From: Watersipora subatra
Lineage: Eukaryota > Bryozoa > Gymnolaemata > Cheilostomatida > Watersiporidae
Length of the DNA: 64,000 nt
Assembly: GCF_963576615.1 (NCBI RefSeq)
Contig: NC_088708.1
Coordinates: 66,070,672 to 66,134,671 of the forward strand
Direction: 5' to 3'
How positions within the stretch are numbered: position 1 is the stretch's first letter; each line of letters begins with the position of its first letter. Shown one piece after another: positions 32,701 through 45,549 of this stretch. The notes under the pieces were generated by a model. That model was not told the DNA's origin, ran no database searches, and was given only the letters and a program-made list of their open reading frames with translations. A program made the translations under genes and the position numbers.

Positions 32701-35700
32701 AAACAAAAAAGCCAGTATTTAGTTTCGTAATTGCAGAAGTTGCACAAAAAACCAGCATATCTTTTAAATATCATTATAGGTAATCAGTTTTTCTCTATTG
32801 TCATTTTAAAATACTCATTGCACATTTAGCCATTTACATACCAAGTTGGGTTATTTACGGTTAATGCTGGTAACAAAAAAGATTGCTTTGTTTACTTTGT
32901 TGGCGTGATAATAATGTTTAACTAAGGTCAACGTCTCATAAATGTTTGCGAGAACTTCGGGTAAATACATTTAAGAAATTTAGTGCAAGCTCACTTCTAC
33001 GGCTTGCGAGCGGGGAGACGCGAGACCAGAGTTCACGACTAAAAGCTAAGGCTAACCATATGACTCGTTCAGTATTCATGTATTTGCTGAATAGCAAATG
33101 CTATGTCAAGGTTGCAGCTGCAACGCTCGCCCGCTGGTTGTCCCGAATCAATGCTAAGGATAAGTTGATTTAACTCGGTGTGACACTAGTTTGTAGTAGG
33201 TAATGTCTACAGTCTACTATGTGCTTATTTGTATTTTAGACATGTTTCATTAAATTCTATCTGTATGCGTTTAATCCTGCTTTGCAGATATTCAAACAGC
33301 TTTTATCCATCTATTACGATTTAGACTGGGCAGGGCTACGTTTTCTATTCAAAAAATGATCAAATGTATACTATTCCAACGTTTCTGATGAGTAATAAGT
33401 GATGCTAGATATTGTTATATTCGTGTAAGCTTTGCCCACTGTGGATTTAAATATATGCATTATGGTGAAAATTCATTCTTGTGCGCAGTACAAGCCTAAA
33501 AACTTCCAACTTCTCTTTGGGTCGCTCAAGCAAACTCACAAGCAATCTTGAGCTGGCTGACAATCTTTTATGTTACACCTGTAAGCAAGTACCATGGGCT
33601 GGGTTGCCAGTCTGTATTGCACCTGCAGGACAGTTGTATCTTCTTAGCCATTTACATTTATTAGAAGCTGGAACCGATGGTGTCTTTCACTTTGCAACAC
33701 CACACTAATCAATAGCTGTGATCTCTTTAACTAGAGTTCTAAAAGTCATTTATTATTTGCTTAAAAAGCAGGCCTACATCTGCTTCAGCTGTATATCGCT
33801 GGTGCAATATATTTCAACTGCTCTATTGGACTAAGCCGAGGTACACTAGGCAATGTATTTGCAGCACTCAATGCAATAAATATCTACGGTGAGAAAATTG
33901 TTTATCAATTTATTTTGGAATAATGAATATGAAATGAGCACAGACCCTCTTTAAGTAGATGGCCATGTGCATGGATTCTCTTACGAGAATTACATGCCAC
34001 AATAATTATTTAGAAAAGTGTTTTTGCAATTTCATACAGGAAGCTGGTAATAGCGGGTGACAGAAAATATTTTCGTACATATCTCACATGTTTTTCAAAG
34101 CACAATATGTGTTTGTTGTTGTTTTGATTAAAGTGATCACTACGATTCGTGTTATTGATAAGGTCAAACATAATCTAGACATGGTTTGGCCAATGCATCA
34201 AATGATTACCTAAAAGCATTTTATTTAAATTAAAATGGCACAAACAGCTATCATAGAGATGCATGTTTTAATTTTTACCTGCCTCCTCTATACTTCATTC
34301 ACATGCTGTCGATGTGATGACCCGCAGTTTAAAATCTGTGCTGCAATGTACTATCCAGTGTACCACATACTAATACACTTTTTTCTATGCTGTTAGATGT
34401 GTAGTTTATGTTTTATCATGTAAAATGGGTTGGTCTACACTGAATGATCAGTCGTGAGACGAAGTTTGCCAAGATTATTTTCGTATTATGCTGGTCCAAG
34501 CTTTGCTCTAGATTCATTCCTAAAAATGGAGTTGACTTTTTGGTAGCTCATGAGACTGAATACTTATATACAGTTTACGACTTATGTCAGATTGTATTGG
34601 CTTTTATTCTCATGTTGCAGCAGAGCAATCGTTTTGAATTTTACCCCAAGGTTATCATGTATTTTCTGCTTGATGCCAGGAGTCTGTGACGAGGATTCTC
34701 GTTAATAACTGAAAGTATTTTGTGGGAGTCCGAAGTGGGCAGCTATTGTTATATAGACTATTGGCTATGGTCAGGTTAGGGACATGTAATGACTTGATGT
34801 CCAATACCATGTGTTGTATCTATTCCATGAACACTAATATGTATGCATTTGTTCCTATGTAGCTTCTTGTCCAGTGTCTCATATGGCCACCGTAAGACTT
34901 GCTTGTCTATTATATCAGCATGCGGTTTGCTGCTTCATGCTCTTAAACTGATATTTTTTGTCAGAAGGTTTCTAGTTAGTTTCTAGTTAGTTTTTACAGA
35001 AAATGTCTTTTTATTAATTGTCATTTGGATTTTTCTATTATCTCTTGCCAAAATTAAACATCATGGAGCTACCATCATAGAACTCAAACTTCTGAGTCGC
35101 GACTAGCCCTTCAATTGATTACTATATACTTTCTTCAGTGAGTTTTGTGGTCATTTGGGGACCTGCTTTATTAAAAAAATTGCTAAGTTTACCAACATAT
35201 CCACATTAGTTCGTCGATTATCTGTAGTGTAAAAGCATTTAATAGTGTAATCTCTACTAGAAATCAAAGGCCTATCATGAGCTTCTTTTTGCTTGTATTT
35301 AGAGTTTAACCCATTCTTGTTCACTGGAATGTTTCCAAGTATCTCAGACATCAATCACAAAGACTTCATTGTGCAATGTAGAAAGAAACCGTGACTTTCA
35401 GTGTCATTGAAATGTTTTTCGAGTCTAGTAAATTTATTAATTAGCTATTTATAATACAAAGCAAGTGCTTTGAGCAACTAACCAGAAATGTTTCAAAGCA
35501 TTTTGTCATCCATTTTGTGAGGTGGAAGAGTGAAAGGGGCCATTAAATGAATGTTTATATCATCATAACAACAAATGATTTAAGCATTATAGAAATATGT
35601 GTAAATGATATTACACAATAAAAAATATTTTTCAGAGTGCAAAATAATTATAATAACAAGAGAAACAAGCTTGTAAGTTATGGAATTTCCCTATGACAGC

Positions 35701-35820
35701 CTCGATTATTCTCACAACAAAATGGCTAAATTCTCTATTGTGTTGTTTAGCTGATTATAGCCTATTAACTGGTAATATGACATGAGCACACAATTCCTCA
35801 CACTACTACTCCATTGAATA
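29745..35820. other. Intergenic spacer between CFAP91 and the P450 gene
   Basis: There is no recognisable gene. Short frames at 31886-32203, 32946-33173 and 33481-33708 show no family resemblance and no convincing splice context. A diverged SINE-like copy is listed separately. Confidence 0.5.
30262..30475 (+). mobile_element. Diverged SINE-like repeat, family A
   Basis: The left part (GCACTGTGGAAGACCATCAT, then GAGTAATCAG) is the inverse of 62180-62215. The right end (CTGTTCTAATTATAGTAAAA) resembles the family A tail. The tRNA-like middle is poorly kept. Confidence 0.45.
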
Positions 35821-35834
35821 TATTTTGTAGGAGG

Positions 35835-38800
35835 ATGATTTCCCTAATAAGCTTAGCCTTGCTAATTGGCATTTTACAGCTTCTGTTTTACGCCGCTTAT
35901 ACGGTTTTCCGAACTGTATATTTATCTCCACTGTTAAAGGTAAGGAGTGGGTTTCAAAACAATATAAAAGATTTAGTTTTTATTACAAATGTGCTATTCC
36001 TTCGTTTCAAGTCAAATGCAAGGAAACTGGCTAGGGATATCTATGAGTAGGTTTACTCCTGTTATATTCATATATGAGACACTGCTACTTTTCTATTAAA
36101 AGCGAACACTATCTTTTTATTTTGTTTGGTCAAATTGTTAACCCTAATTGCTCAACATAGGTATTTTTTAAGTTGGTCTTTATTTAAAAAATCAGCTCGG
36201 TAGCAATTATTGCTCTTTCAATGTTGTAACTCAGATTCCTGGCCTAGCTTATGGACCACTCTATGGAAATGTTAAAGAAGCCATGGTTGGTGAGGCTATG
36301 GAGTCTTCTGTGAAGTGAGTATTATGTTTTCGGGTAGAAATCACAGATCTAAGACAAATTTTTTCTCCTTGTCGTTTTACATTGGTTGACCTGCTGCAGT
36401 ATAGTGTAAGTCGAATTACTCTGCATCACAAATCTCGTTCGAGTCCGTTATTTATTAACTGAGAGTTTGTCTTGCAGTTATTTAAAAGCTGTCTGTCAGT
36501 CAATCAACTTTCCATCAACTGATTGTCTGTTATTCATCTACGTATAACCTGATTAGGTGAAAACCAACGATCAGTGAGAGCACCACTTCTCTGTTGTAGG
36601 TGGGTAAGAAAGTACGGTAGCATTGTGCGTTTCTATCAGCTATTTGGAAAAGAGGCAGTGTTAGTTGCGGATGCAGAAGCCATCAGACACATTTTAGTGA
36701 CTAACAGCAGGAATTACCCTAGATACACCAACCCAGTACTATCCCGGCTTGTTCCCCATGGTCTGATCTCTATAGAGGGCCCAATCCACAGAGCTACACG
36801 CAAGAGTCTAAACCCTTCATTTGGCAATTCTGCTCTTCGAGGTCAGTGGTGATTTTGTTCAGCTAGAAACTACATAGACTAGATTTTATTTATTAGTCTT
36901 TAGTTTGGTTAGAATATTTAACTGGTCTCATTCATTCTAGAAAAATCACCACACTAGAACTGAGGCTAAACAAAAGAATTTTATGCTTAGAGGATCTTTT
37001 TGTTTATTGGAGTTTTCTCTCCTTATAAGGTAACTCCAAACAATATTTTCTCCTTGAAGGAATTTGAACACAAATTTTCTTGTTGTTTGCATTAAGAATC
37101 AATCTTTTATTTGTTATAGAATTCATGCCTCATTTTCATCAGGCAGCGAGTAGGATGGTCAGCAGAATTCATAGTCTTATGAAGGTGCAGCAGAGAATAG
37201 AGGTTGAGAGGCTTATTAAGGAAGCTGTAAGAATCTTCCCTATTGTTTCCGGCATCTGACATTTATATTGGCAACAAATTTATGCCACCCTTAATCTTCT
37301 TAGTAGTTTTATAATTTTGTCTAACTAAGAGATAAAGTATTGGTTGATGTTGGGAATAACTCTACGTGAATAAAATGAATGCCAGCCTTCATTAGGATTG
37401 GTTTACCATAGACAGACTTTAGCCACTTGTTAGGTTGTGATAAAAGAATGCTCAAGGGGCTTGAGAATATTTTTATACATCTACATGTATACCCAAAATT
37501 ATTTTCAACATCAGCAATTACATGGAGGCTGACTATATTCCTTTTTCTATTACTTTTAGTTATAAGCATTTCTCGAAGGTTGTGTCTTCTGTTTTTGTGG
37601 AGTTTTATATAATATCATTCTCCTTCATCTATAGCTTAGGCTTTCTTTCGTACCTACCTTTTACATCATTGTCTGCACTTGCAGACGATGACAGCGATTG
37701 GTTTGACCGTTTTTGACACTGACTTTGGGCTACTAACTGATAAAGAGAAGACAAATGAGGAGGTGGAAGCTCTTATTTATATCATGTCACAGCAACGGCA
37801 AACCTTGTTAAGCAGACTGCCGTTTTACAGACGTCTGCCTTTTGCCACCAACATTAAATATAACACTTCCTTGAAGGTGGTACACAGGCTATGTTTAGCT
37901 ATTATACAGCGCAACAGTCTTCCAGGCGGCGGTTAGTTTACAATATAAAATCACTTTAATTTCTGGTGTATGAATTTTTGAGGAAGAAACCATCTGATTT
38001 AATCCATCTCTAAAGCTAAGAAATGGCTGCATGTTTGATAGCTATTGTTAATAACCGTGTTGATTTCATGATGAGTGCGTGCACAAAGCTGCAGCTTTTA
38101 GTGGATGTTTATTTTCACCTTCGCATTAGCATTACCAATAGTACGTTCAGACTCTGTAAAAAAAGATAATTAGATGTGATTCTTTTAGTTTGCCTTAGCC
38201 ATTGATAAGGAGATAGTATTTCTTGCATAAATAATTTCATGCTTTTGCAGCACCATGCACTGATAATGCCATATCTAGTTTTCTTGTCTATCCAATTTGG
38301 CGGTGCTATGTATAGTTTGATCATAATCACATAATTGTATTCTTGACAATGATGTCTCAATTACACACAATGTCACATCTTTTTTTAACAGTCACTTCTC
38401 ACAAGTAAAAATGTTCTGGTTATATGTTTTAGATTCCAATATGCTCAAACGGCTGCTGGCTACTACCTTTGAGGGACAAGATGGTAACAAAGGACTTCTC
38501 TCCAACAGTCAGATCAAAGATCATGTGTTAACTTTTATGGTGGCTGGTCATGAGGTGAGTAAGCACGTGTGATTAACCATATAATAAAAGTCTTCTAACC
38601 AGGATTGGCATGAAAAAAATCTAATGATTTAAATCACTGGTCTAAAAAACATTTTTGAAAAAAATCATGATTTTTATTATTTTTCCAATTTTTTGGTATT
38701 TTTGCAAAAATCAGTGTTTCTTGACAAACAATCTTGTTTTGATGTGTGTCTAAAAAATCTAAAAACATTGTAATTTTGTAAATGTTTAACATAGAATCAA

Positions 38801-41800
38801 AATTTAAAAACCAGTATGTGCAAAAGCAGTTAGTTATAGTTAATGTTGTTGTCTTTCCTCAGATTTTGACTTGTGAGTAAAGTGGTTTTTTGAGGTAAGA
38901 AATCACAATTGAGTAAAATGTGACATAAATTTACCATGTAGTCAGTAAGAATGAGTCATTTTATTGCCTTAGTACTCACATAGTGTAGATACCCCTGGTT
39001 GTTCTCTCTAGACCAGCACCTACAGTGCTGCCTGGCTATTGTTGGAACTTGCTCGTAACCCATCCATCCAGGACAAGCTGTACGAGGAAGTCCTGTCTAC
39101 AGACCCGACTAGCATAGACATAGATACCTTGGATAGTCTTACATATTTGGATGCGTGCATTAAGGAAGCCTTACGGTAAAGTATTTTACTATGTATATAT
39201 ATATAATTACTTTTCATACATTGTAAATACTACTTATAACCTATTTACAATTGCTGGTTATGTAACAGGCTCCATCCTCCTGTTTCCTCCGTCTCACGTA
39301 GAGCCAAGTGTGATGATGTGATTGCTGGCTATAAAATACCAGCTGGAACTGATCTTGTCGTCCACACTGCCGCTCTCATGAGGTAAGACATAGTCATTCA
39401 GTTTCTCACTTGTTCAGCTTTGTAAGTAATATATGTTGCCTGCTATTGTTAGCAATGTTGTTTCATCTCAGTTATACCCAACAGTAGATACTCTACTGTC
39501 TCTGTTTATCTTTTTAAAAGTCATAGAAATTACTCTTGCTCAATCGTTGAGCCATTCTAACTCCAAAGCATGTATCCAATAGAGATATGTAGTATGTATC
39601 TAGTATACATACCTAGTATGGATACATACCTAGTATGTATCCAATAGAGAAGTATGAAAATATCAATACAAAATTTTGCTGATGTCACCGGAGAGTTGAT
39701 TGAGAGTTTTAACAACAATTCGTGAGGACATAATATATAATAGTACATGTATATCTCATCTCTATCTACTGAATCTTTGCTCTATTTATTTTAACATCTC
39801 AACTTCTGTCTAGCTCTTTTTTAAATCTTGCAACTGAATTCATACATTTGTAATAATAATGATGATGAAATTGACTAACTTCTTCTGATTTGAAACTTAA
39901 TGGGTAAGATTTTTTATTATGAGAATTGCCAGATTTCGGAACCTGTTATTAAAATTTGACTGAAAATGGTTGCCTATGTGCCTGTAAGATACAGCTGTAC
40001 TATTTTTACATATTCGGCATTTTTGAAGGACTCATTTGTAGGCAGTGGGCGAAGGCGGTTTATCTTTCATTTCCGTTGGCATCTCGCTTCACTGACAATT
40101 TCTTGCAGTTACTGGATAGAGTCGAGAATATAGAATTCATATCCAATGAGTTGCCAGGCCTACCATTCCCACTAGTGGGACAATTTTCACACTAGGTTTG
40201 ATAGATGTTAAGGAGTTTTTTCCTTTCACACTGAAATGTGATTACCTTTTTACTGAGTGCATCACAATGTGTTCATTTATTACGATGGTCAAGGTTAAAA
40301 CAAAGCTAACCAAAGTATATTTTTCTTGTTATGCATGCATAGTTTTAGCTTGGTCCTGGCATAACCCGCATAGATGGTTGTAAAGAAGGGAATCTGGTAA
40401 CATTGATTGAACAAACAAGTCAAACACTTGGTCACTTCCTAGAGTTGCAAAATACTTTTTAAAGAGCATGGAAGGTCTTTTTTCAATGGTGTATGCCTCC
40501 AACTTGGCTCTCAGAATCACAAAGCATGCTATGAGAGGCTGACTAACAAAACACGATCGAGCTTGCTAGGAAAAAACACAGGGAGGTGAGTACTTTTTTA
40601 GGCTTGAGTTATCACCACACAGCCATTTAAGGTGAGATAATGTGCTTTATAATTATTCTATAACATGATTATTATGTAATTTAATTACATAATTAGTTAT
40701 TATTAAAATGAAAGACAGGTTGACATGGGATTCTCCACAAAACTGCAGTGGCGACTCCTGTTCAGGGTGCTCGCGTTCAGATTAGAAAATAACTAAATCC
40801 GGATCCAGCTAGGCTAGTTTTACACTCGTTCATTAAATGGACAAAACATGCATTTATTTACCCTCGAGTATCCATTTTAAAGGACATGGTGATTTTGCAG
40901 TTCATTCATCTTGTACTGACATTCATTGAGCCACATGAAGTGATGGAAACTCATGACACAGCTTGTCAAGATGAGCCACCAAAGCAAATCATGAGATTCA
41001 GTTCTGCTGTCCATTTCTTCACATCAAGACCTGCACTCAAATGTATATGTGTGATTTGTGAAAAGGGAGTGCTGCACTACTCACAAATCAACTACTCGCA
41101 AAGCTTTTTTTCATGTAGAGAAACGGAGACTGCTGGTATGTCCATCAGTACTGTAAATTAACTCACGACATGATTTCTTCAGTTGCTTTGGCTATGATAA
41201 GTAATTTACAAGCGGTGTTGTGTATTGTTTTGCAGTCCAACTTGTACTATGCTATGGCACCAATGATTGGCATCTCATCACCCTCGAAGCAGTTGAGACC
41301 CCACAGCTGATTTAAACATGTATCGACATATTCCAGCATGGTTGTGTGTAAACATCTTGCTAATTTTGCGAGCAGTGCACATGCGAACTTATGCAGGTGG
41401 ATTGAAGAATGCTGCTACCATCAAACAGAAAGAACATATACTCATGTGCTTTGATCAAGACACGGTTGCTTTAGAGATGGAGTTCATAACAAGCTCTATG
41501 ACGAGTATATCTGTATCATGCTTGATACACCATTGCATAAGTAGTGAAAATATTGATTAGTCTTGTCTCGACAGAATCAATTATGAAGATGGTCCAACAC
41601 TTATCTATGATACCTTGAAACTTTTTATATAAAGGGACAGGTAAAGAGCTGTGCCTGTAATTATAATTTCTGGATATTTCAGTCTTGGTCACCTCCGGAA
41701 TGACCCTGGGTCAGAAACCTTTTCACCAGATTTCTGCAGAGTTTGAATGTCGTGTGTTTGAGGAGGGCCAGTTCATATCCGTGGCAGGCATGATCAAACT

Positions 41801-44800
41801 GTACCACAAATGCAGTGAGTCCAAGCTGTTGAGGATGTGGGGGTCATCATTGTGGATGCCATGGCGCTTCCACAACCGACCACTTCTACCGACCAATGAT
41901 ATTCCTTCAACATTCGGACAACTTTCTGATACTTTTCTTGATGTACTTATTTCTTGTTCTAAGACGTACAAGGCTGCTTGTGTGGATTTTGTGATCGGTA
42001 ATTATTTCAAGAAAAACATCAAAGGGGTGAGCGAAGCAAGAGGTGTTAAGAATCTACAAAGCAACCTTCATATTAATAACAAAGCTCTGAAGATACTAAA
42101 CCGAAAAGCTTATCTAAAGCCTGGAAGCAACAAGGAAGTAATGTTGGCATTCATTGTTTCTCACTGAAAGACTACAGTCAGGCATGATACTCTGATACTC
42201 TACACTACAGCAACAAGATCATGTTACCGGCTGAGTATAAACCATTATGCTCAACCCTCTGCTACAGAGGAACCTACATTGGCTTGTGATTACGAGGAGG
42301 CAGAATCGCGTCTTGTGCTGTCAGTCATAACCACGCATTTCATGTTGCATGCATATCATGCTTTTGATGACTGTTCACAGGTGGCGATCGATTTTTTGAC
42401 ACAGATGTTGCTATCATGACACTTGCCTATGGTAAGAATATTAATTGCCGACTATGTTCTTCTTATTGGACAAAGGGACAAGAAGCGGCTATTAGATATC
42501 AGTGCAATAGCTACTAAGCTCAGAGATAATCTACCAATGAAAGTCTCATAGGTTTGCACATTTTCTCCGGCTGTGATGCAGTTTCATCCTTTGCAGGTAA
42601 AGGGAAGAAGAGTCATAGGAAACTCATCAAAACAGATGTTGACTGGCAGCAGGCAATGAAAGGACTCGGAGAATCTTTTAAGTTGAGGCAATTGTATTTT
42701 TTCTGTGAGACCTACACATGCAGCCTCTATGGTCAGGAAGAGAGCACCCAGGAAAATAGCACAGACATCAACTGGCTAAGGTACAGGCTATTTGTGTTCA
42801 AGTCTGGTGCAAGTCAGTCCCCCCTCCCTGCTGTCAATAGCTGAAAGCAGATGTGCATCGTGCCAATTACTTAGCAGCTATATGGAAAGAGGCAACAACA
42901 CTACTTGCCAATGCACCATTTTCTTCTTTACATGGGTGAATAGTAGATAAAAAACGATGAGTATGCAATGAAATGTCATACCAGCATTATCGCCTCATCT
43001 GATATTTTGCTAGAAGTTCTATGTGGGTGTCAAAAATCCAGCTGCCCGAGGAACAGATGTGCCGGTATCACAGCTATGCTGCTTTACTCAGAGCTTTGCA
43101 CATGCGTCCACTGCAACAAAACTGAAGCAGCATTAGCAGATGATGCTGATGGTGAGGACGATGACCAAGAACTCAACATGGCGAACAAATAATTAGGATG
43201 TTCGGTATTTTGAAGTAACCCAGCTAGTTTTTTTAAAACTGCATATTAGCATTGCTATTATTAATCACCATGTTCACAGTGCTGGCAGCTTTTTTGTTAT
43301 TTTCTATCCTTCATCAGTGTCAGGTTTTTTAATGTAATTACAGTGTTTTGATCTTTTTGTAAAATAAAGCTGTTAAACCATATATATACACATGTATATG
43401 AATATATAAATCTTGAAGTCTCTGTGTAGTTCACTTCACCCAGCTATAGCTATTAAAATCTTGGAATGAAGAATCTGTATCACAGAAGATTTGATCTCGG
43501 AACCTTCCGTTCACCAGGCAAATGCTTTACTAATTTAATTACGTGAGATTGATGGATTCATTTGGCGATTTATGTCGTTATGTGGGTGAAAATATGCTAC
43601 TGCTCTCAGTTACAACGCACCATCATTCTATGTATTAGTATGAGCTTACTTAAATTAACCATTGGCAATGTGTCAGGCTAATGGCGAGTGGCATTGTTTA
43701 TAAGCTGAGTTTATAAGTGTGGCATTGCTATCATGTTTTATAAGCTGATTTTTAATACCATGCAACGCCGGGCATTCCACTAGTATAGATATATAGTTTA
43801 CATGTACATGTAACAATCGTAGGATATGGAATTTTAGAAAATAGAAAAATGTATTTTTCTAGATTGTATACTTCACCACTGACATCCTAAATCACTGCAA
43901 AATAATTATAAGAGAAAATTGCAAATCTGCGGCTTCTACAGAACGAAACCTATTGAATGGAAAATAAATTCTAAACCATGGTTTTTTTTATCATGTTTCT
44001 CACAAAAGTGAGAATGGCAGCTGTGCCAATTCTTCAGTTTTGAGTTCTCTATACCAAATCAGTCTGAATCACAGCAGAAATTGCCACTGAAAAGGGGTGC
44101 CAACGGAACTTCATTTCTAGAGTTCTTTTGTTTGCTCGGCCCACGGTCTATTGTGTTGACTAGATTTCATTAACTGTTGACACTGATTATCAAGTCGCAT
44201 ATCTATACATAGGATCAGTAGTTGACCTACAGGTATGATCAGTAGTTGACATACAAATATGGTCAGTAGTTGACATACGGGTATGACCAGTAGTTGACCT
44301 ACAGATATGGCCAGTAGTTGACCTACATATATGGTCAGTAGTTAACATACAGGTGTGGTCAGTAGTTGATCTACAGATATGGTCAGCAGTTGACCTACAG
44401 GTATGGTCAGTAATTGACCGACAAGTATGGTCAGTGGTTGACCTACAGGTATGGTCAGTAGTTGACCGACGGGTAGGGTCAGTAGTTGACCTACAGGTAT
44501 GGTCAGTAGTTCACCGACAGGTATGGTCAGTAGTTGATCTACAGGTATGGTCAGTAGTTGACCGACAGGTATGGTCAGTAGTTGACCGACAGGTATGGTC
44601 AGTAGTTTCCCTACAGATATGGTCAGTTCTTTGTATTATCTAGTTTTTCTCACACTCAGATATTCTCAAGTAAAATAGACACTCCTGATCGCAACTCTTT
44701 CAGAACCTGTGTACCAGATGGTGATGAGTTTAAACCAGAGCGTTTTCTGGATGGTGAATTCAAGGGGAAGTTCTGGCTGCCATTCTCCATCGGACCACAT

Positions 44801-44980
44801 GCCTGTATCGGTAACAAGTTTGCTCTGCTTGAGATGAAAGTGTTGGTACTATACTTATTACAACAGTTTGAATTATCTCCTGTGCCTGGTCTAGTCATTC
44901 GCAAGAGGAGGATTCTTATTGTCAGACCTTCTCCTCCAGTTGAGCTCATTCTTAGCAACCGTTCTCTCTCGAGTTTTTAA
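35835..44980 (+). CDS. Cytochrome P450, nine coding exons, one apparent frameshift
   Basis: The exons are 35835-35939, 36235-36314, 36600-36841, 37121-37226, 37685-37931, 38433-38554, 39012-39175, 39269-39382 and 44704-44980, about 485 residues. Residues 1-25 form a hydrophobic membrane anchor (MISLISLALLIGILQLLFYA), followed by a Pro/Gly hinge (IPGLAYGPLYGN). The C-helix reads HRATR, with His where many families have Trp. The I-helix has AGHETS (about 298-303), the K-helix EALR (about 352-355), then KPERF and the haem loop FSIGPHACIG with ligand Cys near 428. These define a haem-thiolate monooxygenase, probably bound to the endoplasmic reticulum. FALLEMK after the haem loop resembles CYP3/CYP4-type clans, but I do not assign a family. 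In exon 4 the frame slips by one base at about 37137-37142, so the gene is either recently inactivated or there is a sequence error; every other junction is in frame. Intron 8 is 5.3 kb and repeat-filled. The 5' end of exon 1 follows a TTTTGTAG acceptor, implying an upstream untranslated exon. Confidence 0.9.
38606..38720. repeat. AT-rich partly palindromic repeat in P450 intron 6
   Basis: The segment has interleaved AATGATTTAAATCA and AAATCATGATTTTT motifs, a pattern typical of small AT-rich foldback elements. The ends could not be fixed. Confidence 0.3.
40880..43192 (+). pseudogene. Decayed copy of a multicopy invertebrate gene family inside P450 intron 8
   Basis: Four plus-strand pieces lie in order but in broken frames. 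40886-41160 is unassigned. 41685-42167 has DIPSTFGQLSDTFLDVLI and CVDFVIGNYFKKNIKG, ending KPGSNKEVMLAFIVSH. 42250-42430 has YEEAESRLVL. 42548-42841 has HIFSGCDAVSSFAGKGKK. Then 42968-43192 has a Cys-rich tail (LLEVLCGCQKSSC, then CTCVHC). This order matches a large uncharacterised protein family that I recall as highly repeated in cnidarian and mollusc genomes (PxTFG, VDFVxDxY, EExDTR, GCDxVSxFxGKGK, C-terminal Cys cluster). Its function is unknown to me; copy number suggests association with mobile DNA. Stops and frame changes indicate a dead copy. An AATAAA lies at about 43363. Confidence 0.6.
43425..43790 (-). mobile_element. Dispersed retroelement, family B (inverted), in P450 intron 8
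   Basis: Read on the minus strand it begins ATGCCCGGCGTTGCATGG, passes a tRNA-like AGTAAAGCATTTGCCTGGTG ... GAGATCAAATCTTC stretch and ends AGATTTTAATAGCTATAGCT. This matches 23345-23720 in order and spacing. Confidence 0.62.
44205..44632 (+). repeat. 24-bp minisatellite in P450 intron 8 (about 18 copies)
   Basis: The unit is GGTATGGTCAGTAGTTGACC plus GACA or TACA. The 96-residue frame at 44353-44643 (VWSVVDLQ repeats) arises from the 24-bp period. The array ends about 70 bp before the haem-binding exon, close to its branch-point region. Confidence 0.92.
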
Positions 44981-45429
44981 CTTTTTACTTACCAGAAATG
45001 TTGAGGAGCTGTCACACACACTTTTTTAGTCCAGACTATTCTGACCAAACTATCAGGCTGTTGTTGACTGCTAGAACCTTTTCTTTTGTTGCCTATTGTA
45101 TGATTGCTTAGTCTAAGCTCTACACATAAACTTGTCTTCCTTTTCCCTTCCAAACACTATTACTATATCCATATTTTATTTGTATTATGTATGGCTTTTT
45201 AAAATTAAATTTTGTAGACTTTAAAGGATAGCAGGTTGTCTTAAATCTAGAAAAGTCTTTTCCTGCAAGTTTATACTGCTTCCTGAAGTTTGGCTTCAAT
45301 TCCTTACTTGGAAATATTTGATTTTCATATATGCAGTTATTCTAATAATATTTTCCACACTCAAGTTGCTTACTCCTGTCACTAGCATGCATCTAATAAT
45401 GCTCAATGCAGCATTGTGCAATCAAGGAT

Positions 45430-45458
45430 AATAAAAATAAACCAATATTTTATTTATT
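45430..45458. terminator. Interleaved poly(A) signals of two convergent genes
   Basis: Plus-strand AATAAA at 45430-45435 and 45436-45441 would serve the P450 (stop at 44980). Minus-strand AATAAA at 45454-45449 and 45458-45453 would serve the opposing gene (stop at 45550). The signals lie within 30 bp, so the transcripts should overlap at their 3' ends. Confidence 0.6.
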
Positions 45459-45549
45459 ATGATAATTAATTATTAATAATTTTACATCTTGTAGGTATTA
45501 TGTTGTTGCCTCTTAAGCTTTAGTTTATCTTCTTTTGATTTACTGGTCA

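Noticed and set aside
44353..44643. 96-residue VWSVVDLQ-repeat protein
   Set aside because: It is the translation of the 24-bp intronic minisatellite inside the P450 gene.
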